A DNA stretch of 64,000 bases from an uncultured Candidatus Melainabacteria bacterium (GCA_934693235.1 CAKUUY010000007.1:1-64000), one strand, 5' to 3'. Positions 35,506 to 44,956 are shown, numbered from the stretch's first letter. Made by a program: numbers and translations. The notes: a model not told the origin generated them from the sequence alone.

Positions 35506-36219
35506 CTATTCTCTGATATTAATAGCTTTGTTGTACATATCATCAACAACTTTCATCATACGCGTACTCGCAAGTAGTGAAGCATTTAATCTTAGCATAT
35601 CTGAAGCTGATGAATACACATTTGTATTAGAGTTTTCAATATTGTTTTGACAGAAACTTTCATGGTTCCTGACTAACATCGGATCTCCTGATTCTGCGGT
35701 TGCTACAAGCTTATTCATTCCCTTTTGTTCTAGGTTTTCGCTTGAGGCAAATCTTACAAGAGGAATTGTTCCTAATTTTTTAGGCTTTGTATTTGCTGCA
35801 TCATATGAATAAACCTCACCATTCGGTTTAATTTCGAATTTATAACAGTTTGCAGGGATTTTAATTCCTTCTCCGACAATCCAATCATCGGTTGTTACAA
35901 GATATCCGTCTTTTCCTTGTTTGAAAGCTCCGTCTCTTGTATAAGCAACTTCTCCCTCCGGAGAAACAACCGGAATATATCCTGTTCCATTGATTGCGAC
36001 ATCATATGGATTACTTGTAACTTGAATAGAGCCTTGACGAGTTTCTGTTCTGATTGCGCCTGTCAAATAGCCCTCTTCATTAAGCATTTGTTCAAATGTT
36101 ACGGTTTTGTATCCTTTTGTGTTCATATTCGCAAGATTATTAGCGACATAACCCAGTTTTTCAAACTGAGTTGTCACGTTACATACACTTTTTCTAACAA
36201 TGCCTTGCATACTATACAT
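35506..36219 (-). CDS. flgG: Flagellar rod protein, FlgG/FlgF family
   Basis: About 237 residues. N-terminal FLK-like rod motif EKLGYVANNLANMNTKGYK, central D1-type segment VTSNPYDVAINGTGYIPV and AYTRDGAFKQGKDGYLVT, C-terminal ALLASTRMM..VDDMYNKAINI helix. The distal-rod FlgG is usually about 260 residues, so this is a compact version; FlgF is an alternative name. ATG 36219 is chosen since AGAGGT precedes it. It lies 16 bp after the next upstream gene, so the two are co-transcribed. Confidence 0.82.
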   Translation of the reverse strand: MYSMQGIVRKSVCNVTTQFEKLGYVANNLANMNTKGYKTVTFEQMLNEEGYLTGAIRTETRQGSIQVTSNPYDVAINGTGYIPVVSPEGEVAYTRDGAFKQGKDGYLVTTDDWIVGEGIKIPANCYKFEIKPNGEVYSYDAANTKPKKLGTIPLVRFASSENLEQKGMNKLVATAESGDPMLVRNHESFCQNNIENSNTNVYSSASDMLRLNASLLASTRMMKVVDDMYNKAINIRE

Positions 36220-36235
36220 AATCAATTACCTCTTA

Positions 36236-36934
36236 TTATGAAGTTGTTCCTAATTGGGAAATTACTTTTTGTAAATTTTGGTTTTGAATCATAAAAATTT
36301 GTCTGTTAGCTTCAAAATTTCTGATAACAGGCATCATTGAAATAAATTCGTTTTGCAATGCTACGTTTGAATATTCATTGTAACCTTGTTTAACTTGCGG
36401 GTCCATTACCAAAACTCCGTTTGTATCAACAACACCAATACAGCCGGCTTGTTCAAACTTGTTCGTTTTTCTGTTCAAAACGCTAATCATACCTTTAGCG
36501 TTAATTTTTACATCTTCAATCTTTTCCGGAACAATCGGCAATTTTATTGGGGTGCCGGCATTAGAAAGTACCTGTCCGTCTTCCAAAGTCAAAAGATTGC
36601 CGGATTTGTCAAGTTTAAAACGCCCGTCACGAGTCAACTTAACACCTTCTGCAGTTTGAGTTTGAAAATAACCTTTGTTTGCTAAAGCCAAATCTAACGG
36701 ATTGTCAGACATTGCGATACGACCGACTTTATCATCCACAGTTTGAGAAAGTCCGTGAATTCCGATAAATTCTGTGAACGACGAAACTACAGGATCTTTT
36801 CTTTGATAACCAATTTTGTCAAATCCTGTAACGTTTTCGTTGTACATTCCGATTAGTTCACTTTGAACATGCATTGCTCTAAGTGATGCAGTTAAGCCTT
36901 TTTCGCAGTATCTAATTCCGCCGTTAATTTTCAT
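36236..36934 (-). CDS. flgF: Flagellar rod protein, FlgF/FlgG family
   Basis: 232 residues. Seen: ALRAMHVQSELIGMYNENVTG (an altered N-L-A-N motif, here NENV), MSDNPLDLALANKGYFQTQT, LTRDGRFKLDKSGNLLT and the C-terminal VALQNEFISMMPVIRNFEANR typical of hook-rod proteins. The loss of the N-L-A-N-x-x-T-x-G signature is unusual. First gene of the flg cluster here, with AGAGGT before the ATG. Which of the two adjacent paralogues is FlgF and which FlgG cannot be fixed by eye. Confidence 0.78.
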   Translation of the reverse strand: MKINGGIRYCEKGLTASLRAMHVQSELIGMYNENVTGFDKIGYQRKDPVVSSFTEFIGIHGLSQTVDDKVGRIAMSDNPLDLALANKGYFQTQTAEGVKLTRDGRFKLDKSGNLLTLEDGQVLSNAGTPIKLPIVPEKIEDVKINAKGMISVLNRKTNKFEQAGCIGVVDTNGVLVMDPQVKQGYNEYSNVALQNEFISMMPVIRNFEANRQIFMIQNQNLQKVISQLGTTS

Positions 36935-37052
36935 GACTACCTCTTTTTCTAATACTGTCGGACAATTACATGTTTATTTCAATAAATATGAAATAAATCA
37001 TCCATTTGTATTAGATGTCATGAATTTAATTATATTTTATAGAAAGTCAATA

Positions 37053-37298
37053 TTATTCAATTATTTGATAAAGTGTTGGAGCTTCTTGGACAGAAACATT
37101 ATTTGTCGGAACTTTTAAAACTTTTGCACAAACAGTTCTATTTGTATATTCTATACGAATTTCATCTCCCTCTTTAATCTGTTTAGCAGGCTTTGCAGGG
37201 TTACCGTTTACAAAAACTCTACCTGTATCTGAAACCTCATTGGCTACTGTTCTTCTCTTTATTAATCTTGAAACTTTTAAAAACTTATCTAATCTCAT
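37053..37298 (-). CDS. S4-domain RNA-binding protein, RqcP/YabO-like
   Basis: 81 residues, almost all a single S4 fold: MRLDKFLKVSRLIKRRTVAN, then GRVFVNGNPAKPAKQIKEGD. RqcP (HslR-like) helps ribosome-associated quality control by stabilising peptidyl-tRNA on split 50S subunits. Divergent from the phosphoesterase gene. Confidence 0.85.
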   Translation of the reverse strand: MRLDKFLKVSRLIKRRTVANEVSDTGRVFVNGNPAKPAKQIKEGDEIRIEYTNRTVCAKVLKVPTNNVSVQEAPTLYQIIE

Positions 37299-37308
37299 GT
37301 TTTCTCCT

Positions 37309-37337
37309 TTTACTTATATTATAATTTATGATATAAT
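37309..37337 (+). promoter_or_regulatory. Promoter of the phosphoesterase gene
   Basis: TTTACT (37309-37314), 17-bp spacer, TATAAT (37332-37337), 17 bases before the ATG at 37355. Confidence 0.7.
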
Positions 37338-37354
37338 TTGTCCAGAGGGTAGAA

Positions 37355-38155
37355 ATGATTAAAAAATTCTTTTTAACAATAATTTCTTTTGTATTGATAC
37401 AAGGTTGGGCTAATGCAAACACAATAAAATTTGCACAAATAACAGATAGCCACTTTGTAGCAAAAAACCAGTACAGAACAGAAACATTGCAAAAGGCGAT
37501 TGAAAGTATTAACAACGAAAAAGATATTTCTTTTGTTGTTTTTACAGGAGATAATATTGATTCTCCTAAAGAAGCTTTTTTGCCGGAATTTGTTACTACA
37601 ATAAACAAATTAAAATCTCCATATTACTTGGTAATCGGAAATCATGATGTATTTAGAAATAACGGATTATCTAAAAAACGTTATCTTGAAATTGTAAAAG
37701 AAAACAACTGTTTTTATAGATATACAAATCCAAACTATGTATTTAAGAGAAACGGTTTTGTATTTATAGTTTTGGATGGGGCAAAAGAAGTTGTTCCGGG
37801 TGCAAATGGTTACTACAGGGAAAATACTCTTAAGTGGTTAGATAAACAGTTAACAAAACATAAGAAAGAACCTGTTATTATATTTCAGCACTTTCCTGTC
37901 GTAACAACGAAAGTTGTTCCATCACATGAAGTTTACAAAAAAGAATCTTATTTAGATGTGATAGACAAGCACGACAATGTTGTTTCAGTAATCGCCGGTC
38001 ACTTGCATTCTAATAGTGAAGCTATGCGAAATGGAGTTTACCATATCACAACTCCATCTTTAATAGGCGAGCCACCTGTTTACAAAATAATAACTGTCGT
38101 TACAACAAAGGGTTTTTCTCCTATGATATACACTGAACTTAAAGAACTTCAATAG
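37355..38155 (+). CDS. Exported calcineurin-like metallophosphoesterase
   Basis: 266 residues with a signal peptide (residues 1-22, ending GWANA). The five metallophosphoesterase motifs are visible: ITDSHF (D-x-H), VFTGDNID (GD-x), VIGNHD (GNHD), IIFQHFPV (H) and AGHLHSN (GH-x-H). The substrate cannot be told; periplasmic phosphodiesterase, cyclic-nucleotide or UDP-lipid-like activities are all possible. AGAGGGT sets the start. Confidence 0.88.
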   Translation: MIKKFFLTIISFVLIQGWANANTIKFAQITDSHFVAKNQYRTETLQKAIESINNEKDISFVVFTGDNIDSPKEAFLPEFVTTINKLKSPYYLVIGNHDVFRNNGLSKKRYLEIVKENNCFYRYTNPNYVFKRNGFVFIVLDGAKEVVPGANGYYRENTLKWLDKQLTKHKKEPVIIFQHFPVVTTKVVPSHEVYKKESYLDVIDKHDNVVSVIAGHLHSNSEAMRNGVYHITTPSLIGEPPVYKIITVVTTKGFSPMIYTELKELQ

Positions 38156-38225
38156 GATTGCTTTTTTTTGTAAAAAATATTATAATCAGAAAAGATATAA
38201 GAAAGTTATAGGATATTAATATATA

Positions 38226-39590
38226 ATGGATAGTTCCACGAATACAATATTTAATTTGTTAGTTATTGCATTTTTACTGTTTTCGAACGGTTTTTTTGTA
38301 GCGTCAGAGTTTGCGATGGTAAAAGTTCGAAAAACCAGGATTGAACAGCTTACCAATGAGGGCGATTTTAATGCAAAAATAGCACTGGAAGCTCTCAAAG
38401 ATTTGGATAAGTTCATTGCAGCAGTTCAATTAGGTGTAACAATCTCCAGTATCGGCTTAGGTTGGGTCGGAGAGGGAACTCTTGCACATATAATTGAACC
38501 AATTTTTGCATTTTTACCGGGAATTGGTCGAAATATTGCCACACACACAGCATCTGTATCTATCGCATTTGCATTAATTACATTTTTCCATGTTGTATTG
38601 GGAGAACTTATTCCTAAATCAATTGCACTTGAATATACTGAAAAAACAGCTTTGTTAGTTGCAAGACCAATGCAAATTTTGACATTTTTCTTTAATCCGT
38701 TTATTTGGTTGTTGAACGGTTTTGGAAACCTTGTTTTAAAACTTTTGCATATCCCGCATTCTCACAAAGGGTCTCTTGTTCATTCTACAGAAGAACTTGA
38801 TATGCTTGTAAATGCCAGTTATGACGGTGGAGTCTTAAATGAAACAGAAAAAGATATGTTGCATAATGTATTCAAATTTTCTGACCTTACAGCAAAGCAA
38901 GTTATGGTTCCAAGAACTGATATGATTTGTATTCCGGTTGATATGCCATTGGACGAGTTAAATAAGCTTGCGGAAGAAAACCAATATACAAGATATCCTG
39001 TTTATGAAGAAGATATTGATCACATTATCGGGTTGGTTCACGTAAAGGATTTATATTCTTTGTCTGTAAAAGATGAAATTTGTCCTATATCAAAAATTTT
39101 GAGAGATGTTTTACTTGTCCCAGAAACAATTACAATGGATAATTTGGTCTTGGAATTCAAAAAACGCAAAGGACAAATGGCAATTGTTGTTGATGAATTC
39201 GGAGGTACATCAGGACTTGTTACATTGGAAGATGTAATTGAAGAAATTTTTGGAGATGTTCAGGATGAGTTTGATGTAGAAGAAGAAGTAACAGACGAAA
39301 TTAAAGAAGTTGCTCCTAACACATATATTGCAAATTCAATGATGAGACTAGATGAATTTGCAGAATTTTTCGGAATTAATGAAAAAGAAATTGATGATGA
39401 AGATATTGATACAATCGGCGGATTAGTTGTAAAACAACTTGGACGAATTGCTCAAGTAAATGATACGGCGACATTTAACAATATTACATTTGTTGTGAAA
39501 GAAGTTGATGGAGCAAGAATTACAAAACTTGAAATTATTAAACATGATGAAGCAAATTCTGACGAGGAAAAGGCAAGCGAAGAAGCATAA
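38226..39590 (+). CDS. CorC/HlyC family membrane protein (DUF21-CBS)
   Basis: 454 residues. N-terminal DUF21 domain with 3-4 membrane helices (starting NLLVIAFLLFSNGFFVASE; later ITFFHVVLGELIPKSIALE), a CBS pair (about 205-330, with VMVPRTDMICIPVD and YPVYEEDIDHIIGLVHVKDL) and a CorC/HlyC C-terminal domain (IDTIGGLVV). The family exports or takes up magnesium/cobalt. Acidic tail. Single gene preceded by AGGATA. Confidence 0.92.
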   Translation: MDSSTNTIFNLLVIAFLLFSNGFFVASEFAMVKVRKTRIEQLTNEGDFNAKIALEALKDLDKFIAAVQLGVTISSIGLGWVGEGTLAHIIEPIFAFLPGIGRNIATHTASVSIAFALITFFHVVLGELIPKSIALEYTEKTALLVARPMQILTFFFNPFIWLLNGFGNLVLKLLHIPHSHKGSLVHSTEELDMLVNASYDGGVLNETEKDMLHNVFKFSDLTAKQVMVPRTDMICIPVDMPLDELNKLAEENQYTRYPVYEEDIDHIIGLVHVKDLYSLSVKDEICPISKILRDVLLVPETITMDNLVLEFKKRKGQMAIVVDEFGGTSGLVTLEDVIEEIFGDVQDEFDVEEEVTDEIKEVAPNTYIANSMMRLDEFAEFFGINEKEIDDEDIDTIGGLVVKQLGRIAQVNDTATFNNITFVVKEVDGARITKLEIIKHDEANSDEEKASEEA

Positions 39591-39633
39591 ACTTCAATTT
39601 AAATGTATAGAAAGATGACACGCAAGCTTTTCT

Positions 39634-40047
39634 TTATGTTTGATTTTCGTCTTTGATAACAAGGTGTTTTATAACTTCAATGATGTTAGCATTTTTATTT
39701 GCTTCCGTGTATTGAGCAAAGCTACAAGATGTGTTATTTTTTAATATCGACTTTTTACCATTGTTTTCAATATTAACAGATTTAATTGTGTTAATAAATT
39801 TGTTATTGTAATCAATTTGATAAGTTATAACAACATGGCTTGTAAAAGTCTTGTTTTTGGCGTCAAACTTTACTTTGCAAATCACAATATTATTGGAGAT
39901 ATTAACAGAATTGTTATCATAGTATGCGATACCGCTGTCTGTTTCTCCAAATTCTATCCAATTTTCATTTTGTGATTGCTCTTTGTTCTTGTAACCAACA
40001 AGAAATAACAAAGATATGAGTATAACAATCAATAAAATGGATATCAT
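39634..40047 (-). CDS. Membrane-anchored protein like surface-adhesin E
   Basis: 137 residues. One N-terminal membrane helix (ISILLIVILISLLFLVGY), then WIEFGETDSGIAYYDNNSVN and a beta-rich domain with VVITYQIDY. This W-x-x-x-G...YYD..S pattern resembles the Surface-Adhesin E / YbgF-like small beta domain found on many envelope proteins. Function unknown. Confidence 0.6.
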   Translation of the reverse strand: MISILLIVILISLLFLVGYKNKEQSQNENWIEFGETDSGIAYYDNNSVNISNNIVICKVKFDAKNKTFTSHVVITYQIDYNNKFINTIKSVNIENNGKKSILKNNTSCSFAQYTEANKNANIIEVIKHLVIKDENQT

Positions 40048-40380
40048 ATATTAAATCCCTTTCTTATTGCTGCGGCCTGCTTTAGTCATTTGTATTTAAC
40101 GAGTTTATGATTATTTATTTAAATTTTCGACTTTTTCTCGTTTAAATTCTGACTGTCCCCCATTAGAAGGAATTCTTCGTCACTTACACAAATATTTTAT
40201 ACTTCGCATAATGATTGTTAACGTGTTAACTTGTCTTGTTCGTTTAGCGTTTAACGGGTTTACTTTTTTCTTTTCAGAAACATTGTTTTTTGCCAAGAAA
40301 AGACCTTCGCCCTCTGCTCACTCGCGCTTGAATCCCAAAAAGAGTTCTCGTCTATACCCATACTAACTATATAAAATAAT
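40048..40380. other. 333-bp intergenic region without a gene
   Basis: No ORF with a ribosome site. It holds short repeat-like strings (TTAACGTGTTAAC; CGTTTAGCGTTTAACGGG) and, next to the tRNA terminator, a more GC-rich 60 bases (CCTTCGCCCTCTGCTCACTC). The latter has the same texture as the region beside tRNA-Asp at 56240-56490. Confidence 0.5.
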
Positions 40381-40381
40381 T

Positions 40382-40396
40382 GAGGCATAAAGCCTC
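40382..40396 (-). terminator. tRNA-Leu terminator hairpin
   Basis: GAGGC (40382-40386), 5-nt loop, GCCTC (40392-40396); on the minus strand it is followed by AATTATTTT, just 3' of the tRNA. Confidence 0.6.
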
Positions 40397-40407
40397 GTTA
40401 TTTTATA

Positions 40408-40491
40408 TGGTGTCGACGGGGGGACTTGAACCCCCACAGCTCTCGCCACATGCACCTCAAGCATGCGTGTCTACCATTCCACCACATCGAC
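40408..40491 (-). tRNA. tRNA-Leu (GAG)
   Basis: 84 nt on the minus strand with CCA encoded. The acceptor arm GTCGATG pairs with CGTCGAC; anticodon stem CATGC/GCATG encloses loop TTGAGGT, anticodon GAG, read as Leu (CUC/CUU). It has the long variable arm of class II tRNAs (GTGGCGAGAGCTGTG area) and a T arm with GGGGGTTCAAGTCCCCC. Confidence 0.95.
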
Positions 40492-40611
40492 ATAATTGGC
40501 TTGTTCTATTTTGCCGATGTTGACAGACTGCTTGTGGTGGAAGTGCTTCGCACCCTCTCACAAAACGTGACATTTAGTCACCTTTTGTTCGGCAGAGTAC
40601 CACATCGACAT
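40481..40611. repeat. 13-bp direct repeat of the tRNA-Leu 5' end flanking ~105 bp
   Basis: ACCACATCGACAT occurs at 40481-40493 (the tRNA 5' end) and again at 40599-40611. The DNA between has a different texture (GTGACATTTAGTCAC hairpin; CTTGTGGTGGAAGTGCTTCGC) and no gene. It could be a small insertion remnant or a partial tRNA duplication. Confidence 0.45.
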
Positions 40612-40696
40612 TTAACTTTTTATTTGTTCAGAATAATAACATGAATATTTAGTTTTGTAAATTTGAAAAACATTTTTTACATGTAATAATGATGGT

Positions 40697-43549
40697 ATGT
40701 TAGATACGATTATTGTTAAGGGTGCAAAAGAGCACAATTTAAAAGATGTTTCACTACAATTACCCAAGAATGAACTGATTGTTTTTACGGGTGTTTCGGG
40801 CTCCGGGAAATCATCTCTTGCCTTTGATACGATTTTTGCAGAAGGTCAAAGACGCTATATTGAAAGCCTTTCAACTTACGCACGTCAGTTTTTAGGACAG
40901 ATGGACAAGCCAAATGTCGACTATATTGACGGGCTTTCGCCTGCAATCTCTATTGATCAAAAATCGACAAGCAACAACCCGCGCTCAACTGTCGGTACAG
41001 TTACTGAAATTTATGACTATTTAAGGCTTTTATATGCCCGTGTTGGAACACCTTATTGTCCTAATTGTGGGGAAAAAATTAAACCTCAAACGGTTGATGA
41101 AATCGTAAATAATATTTTAAAACTTGGCGAAGGAACAAAAATTCAAATTTTAGCACCAGTCGTTCGAGGCAAAAAGGGCGAGTATTCTTCGACTTTCGAG
41201 GAATTGCGACAAGAAGGTTTTGTGCGTGTGAAGGTTGATGGTGAGATTTTTAACCTCGATGAAGATAAAATTTCTCTTGCGAAAACTAAAAAACACGACA
41301 TTTCTGTTGTTGTAGACCGAATTGTTGTGAAAGAGTCTGCACAATCTCGTATTGCTGATAGTGTTCAAATTGCGTTGAAAAAAGCTGATGGTGTGTCAAT
41401 TGTTGATGTCGTCGGTGGAAAAGAAACGCCAAGCAAAGAAATAATTTACAGCGAAAAACTGGCGTGTCCGAAGTGTAATTTGAGTTTCGAAGAACTTGCA
41501 CCGAGAATTTTCTCTTTCAACGCACCTTATGGAGCTTGTGAGAGATGCTCAGGTTTGGGAGCTGATTTTGTAATTGATCCGAATTTGATAGTTCCGGATA
41601 AGAAAAAATCTCTCAATGATGGTGCGATTTATCCTTGGTCAAAGACTTCTACACAGTATTATAATGATGTTTTAAAATCTGTTTGTCATAATTTCAATAT
41701 CGATATGGACAAGCCGTTTGAGGATTTATCTGAAAAAGAGCAGAACATAATTCTTTACGGAAATAATGATATAATAAAATTTACTGTAATGCGATTTGGT
41801 ACACATCGTTATGAAACGAAATATCGTAAGTTTGATGGTGTAATTCCGTTTTTAGAAAAAAGGTATAATGAGTCAAATGGTGAATATTGGCGTGAAGAAA
41901 TCGAAAAATATATGACAACAACTCCTTGTCCGGCATGTCATGGTGCTAGATTAAAGCCTTTCCCGCTTGCGGTAAAAATTAAGGATAAAAATATTTATGA
42001 ATTTACTTTGATGCCAATTGATGAAGAATTAGATTTTATTTCGGATTTGTATTTGGAATTAAATGAGTTCCAGACGCACATTGCAAAACAAATTTTAGAT
42101 GAAATAAGGGCAAGATTAAGGTTTTTGAAAGATGTTGGTTTGAGTTATCTTGATTTGGCGCGTCGTGCCGGAACACTTTCCGGTGGTGAGGCTCAAAGAA
42201 TTCGACTTGCAACTCAAATAGGAAGTGGTTTGTCAGGTGTTTTATATGTTTTGGATGAACCATCAATTGGTTTGCACCAAAGAGATAATGATAGATTAAT
42301 AAAAACTTTGATTAAACTGAGAAATTTAGGCAATACTTTGATTGTTGTCGAACATGATGAAGATACTATTAGAAATGCAGATTATATTGTTGATATTGGC
42401 CCGAAAGCCGGAGTGAATGGAGGTAAAGTTATTGCTTGCGGCACGGTTGATAGTATAATTGCAGCAAAAGAGTCGATTACCGGAAAATATTTAAGCGGTG
42501 AAAAATTTATTCCTGTGCCAGAAAAGGTTCGAGAAGGTAATGGTGAATTCTTACGAGTTAAAAATGCGCATATCAATAATCTTAAAAATATTGATGTAGA
42601 TATTCCGTTGGGTAAAATAGTATGTTTGACTGGCGTTTCTGGTTCCGGAAAATCTTCTTTGATGCAAGATTTGATTTATGAATACGCTTTACATAAATTA
42701 CGAGGGAACAAACCAAAACCTCAAGGTGTTGATGAAATTGATGGATTTGAAAATATTGATAAAATTATTGCAATTGCTCAATCTCCAATCGGAAGAACAC
42801 CGCGTTCAAATCCTGCGACATATACAGATTTGTTTACTCATATTAGAGAGTTATTTTCAAAAACAAATGAAGCAAAACTTAGAGGTTATAAACCCGGACG
42901 TTTTAGTTTCAACGTAAAAGGCGGACGTTGTGAGGCTTGTAAAGGGGATGGTGTTTTAAAAATTGAAATGAACTTCTTGTCTGATGTTTATGTAAAATGC
43001 GATGTTTGCAAAGGAAAACGTTACAATCGAGAAACTTTAGAGGTTAAATACAAAGGTAAAACTATCTCGGATGTTCTAGAGATGAGCGTAAAAGAAGCAT
43101 TGGAGTTTTTTGACAGCATTCCTTCTATAAAATCAAGATTACAGACTTTGAATGATGTTGGGCTTGATTATATGAAACTTGGACAAAGTGCAACGACTTT
43201 GTCCGGAGGTGAAGCTCAGAGGATTAAGCTTGCTTCGGAATTGAATAAACGTTCAACCGGAAAAACATTATACTTGCTTGATGAACCGTCTGTTGGCCTT
43301 CATTGGTATGATTTAGACAAACTTATTAAGATATTGCAACAGCTTGCAGATCAAGGAAACACTGTCCTTGTAATTGAGCATAACCTTGATTTTATAAAAA
43401 TTGCTGACCATATTATTGATTTAGGCCCGGAGGGTGGAATTGGCGGTGGACAGGTGATTGCACAAGGTACACCTTGGGAAATTGCAAAATGTAAAAATTC
43501 TTATACCGGTCAGTATCTTAAACCAATATTGACAAATAATTCAAAATAA
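40697..43549 (+). CDS. uvrA: Excinuclease ABC subunit A
   Basis: 950 residues. DNA-damage sensor of nucleotide excision repair. Two ABC ATPase modules with Walker A GVSGSGKSS (near 31-40 and again near 640), signature LSGGEAQRIRLA and LSGGEAQRIKLA, and two zinc fingers (CPNCGEKI/CPKCNLSF-type and CEACKGDGVLKI...CDVCKGKRY). Also the Y-G-A-C-E-R-C-S-G-L-G segment. Complete and normal in length. Upstream of two secreted paralogues but not obviously in operon with them. Confidence 0.97.
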   Translation: MLDTIIVKGAKEHNLKDVSLQLPKNELIVFTGVSGSGKSSLAFDTIFAEGQRRYIESLSTYARQFLGQMDKPNVDYIDGLSPAISIDQKSTSNNPRSTVGTVTEIYDYLRLLYARVGTPYCPNCGEKIKPQTVDEIVNNILKLGEGTKIQILAPVVRGKKGEYSSTFEELRQEGFVRVKVDGEIFNLDEDKISLAKTKKHDISVVVDRIVVKESAQSRIADSVQIALKKADGVSIVDVVGGKETPSKEIIYSEKLACPKCNLSFEELAPRIFSFNAPYGACERCSGLGADFVIDPNLIVPDKKKSLNDGAIYPWSKTSTQYYNDVLKSVCHNFNIDMDKPFEDLSEKEQNIILYGNNDIIKFTVMRFGTHRYETKYRKFDGVIPFLEKRYNESNGEYWREEIEKYMTTTPCPACHGARLKPFPLAVKIKDKNIYEFTLMPIDEELDFISDLYLELNEFQTHIAKQILDEIRARLRFLKDVGLSYLDLARRAGTLSGGEAQRIRLATQIGSGLSGVLYVLDEPSIGLHQRDNDRLIKTLIKLRNLGNTLIVVEHDEDTIRNADYIVDIGPKAGVNGGKVIACGTVDSIIAAKESITGKYLSGEKFIPVPEKVREGNGEFLRVKNAHINNLKNIDVDIPLGKIVCLTGVSGSGKSSLMQDLIYEYALHKLRGNKPKPQGVDEIDGFENIDKIIAIAQSPIGRTPRSNPATYTDLFTHIRELFSKTNEAKLRGYKPGRFSFNVKGGRCEACKGDGVLKIEMNFLSDVYVKCDVCKGKRYNRETLEVKYKGKTISDVLEMSVKEALEFFDSIPSIKSRLQTLNDVGLDYMKLGQSATTLSGGEAQRIKLASELNKRSTGKTLYLLDEPSVGLHWYDLDKLIKILQQLADQGNTVLVIEHNLDFIKIADHIIDLGPEGGIGGGQVIAQGTPWEIAKCKNSYTGQYLKPILTNNSK

Positions 43550-43582
43550 TTTATCTTTTTTATAAAGAAAGTAGGTTTTTTT

Positions 43583-44218
43583 ATGAAAAAAATTAGCGGG
43601 TCTTTATTTTTGTTATTAGTAATGCTGGGTCAGCCGGTTTTAGCGAAGCCTATAGCTGTTGAAGCGATGAGTAGTTTTACGACTGAAAATCCTCCAAAAG
43701 AAATGAGTATAAAACTTTTGGAAGATGTTGCAATTGATGATGATTTAACGATTAAGTCAGAAACAGTTGTTGATGGAAATGTTGTGGATGTGACCGATCC
43801 GAAAAGGTTGAAAAGGAATGCAACTTTTACATTTGTTCCAACAAGTTATAAAGATAATAATGGAAAAGTTGTTGTAATAAAAAATTATTATCCGGCAAAA
43901 TACACAACAAAAATCAATAAAGGGCAACTGGCAAAATCAGCGGCATTGGGTGTTGGAAATTTTTTTGTAAAAGGTTTGTCGTTTGGGTATAGTGCGGTTG
44001 AGGGAGCAATTAAAAACGAAAAAGACAACCGCTTTAAATCAAGTGTTAACGAAGTTTATCAAGATTCTCCACTCTCCTATGTAGAAAAAGGAGAGGAACT
44101 TGTAATTGAAAAAGGACAACTTTTCTTTTTGAATTTTAAGACCATAGATGATGTTCCGGAAGAAGATAAACCTAATTACGAATACACAGAACTTCCGTCA
44201 AGTAATAATGTAAAATAA
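43583..44218 (+). CDS. Exported unknown protein, paralogue 1
   Basis: 211 residues with signal peptide (residues 1-21, ending VLAKP). Similar to the next gene: IAVEAMSSFTTENPPKEMSIK and ATFTFVPTSYKDNNGK with NYYPAKYTTKI match APVQALQDFSVSNPSQTMLIK, SSFVFMPIKYQNFHNE and GNYPAKFVEM. Both are probably small envelope proteins. No catalytic motifs seen; function unknown. Confidence 0.65.
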   Translation: MKKISGSLFLLLVMLGQPVLAKPIAVEAMSSFTTENPPKEMSIKLLEDVAIDDDLTIKSETVVDGNVVDVTDPKRLKRNATFTFVPTSYKDNNGKVVVIKNYYPAKYTTKINKGQLAKSAALGVGNFFVKGLSFGYSAVEGAIKNEKDNRFKSSVNEVYQDSPLSYVEKGEELVIEKGQLFFLNFKTIDDVPEEDKPNYEYTELPSSNNVK

Positions 44219-44300
44219 GTTATATATCTCTTATATAACGATAATTGACGGATGTTTGAAATTATGTTATTATCCAATTATACTAATCGGAGATATGAAG

Positions 44301-44933
44301 ATGAAAAAAATATTATCAATTTTGGTATTACTTTTGGGCCTTGCAGCAACACCGGCAAATGCTAAAACAGCGCCTGTTCAAGCGTTACAGGATTTTTCTG
44401 TTTCAAATCCGTCTCAAACGATGTTGATTAAGATGCTTGCAAACGTTCAACTTAATAAGGATACAATGTTGCACGAGGGATTTTTTGTTTTAGGTCAAAT
44501 TCAAAATGTTTCTAATTCGTCATTTGTGTTTATGCCTATAAAATACCAAAACTTCCATAATGAAGTATTTCAAATTAACGGAAATTATCCTGCCAAATTT
44601 GTAGAAATGGTTGATTCAGCCAGTAAGCAACCTGCTCAAGGTGTTATTTCTAAAGACGCAAAATTCTTAATGGATTTTGTTATTGCGGATGAAGCTCCGG
44701 ATAATTCAATTGGTGCAAAATACCAAAATATGGGTACTCCATCAAATGGAATTTCAGCAGTTGTAAATCAGCAGGATTTAGTATTGTATGATGGGAGTAT
44801 TCCAAAAACTATGAAAGATTTCCCTGGGATTAAGTTGAATTCTTTTGATAATGGTAGCAATTTCAATATCCCTAAAAAATTGATGATTGAAGCAACTCCA
44901 AAAGAAGTTAATGTAAACGATTTGAAGTATTAG
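44301..44933 (+). CDS. Exported unknown protein, paralogue 2
   Basis: About 210 residues from ATG 44301, which has GGAG 8 nt upstream; an earlier ATG at 44295 is too close to it. Signal peptide ends PANAKT. Tandem paralogue of the 43583 gene, 82 bp after it, with its own terminator. The two have diverged in the C-terminal half (QDLVLYDGSIPKTMKDFPG here). Function unknown. Confidence 0.65.
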   Translation: MKKILSILVLLLGLAATPANAKTAPVQALQDFSVSNPSQTMLIKMLANVQLNKDTMLHEGFFVLGQIQNVSNSSFVFMPIKYQNFHNEVFQINGNYPAKFVEMVDSASKQPAQGVISKDAKFLMDFVIADEAPDNSIGAKYQNMGTPSNGISAVVNQQDLVLYDGSIPKTMKDFPGIKLNSFDNGSNFNIPKKLMIEATPKEVNVNDLKY

Positions 44934-44956
44934 GAAGTAACTTAATTTAAAGATTG

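Noticed and set aside
40416..40422. Short G run CGACGGGGGGA
   Set aside because: It is the T-arm/acceptor part of tRNA-Leu, not a contingency tract.
40426..40644. 72-codon plus-strand ORF
   Set aside because: It lies across tRNA-Leu (opposite strand) and the 13-bp repeat scar; no ribosome site.
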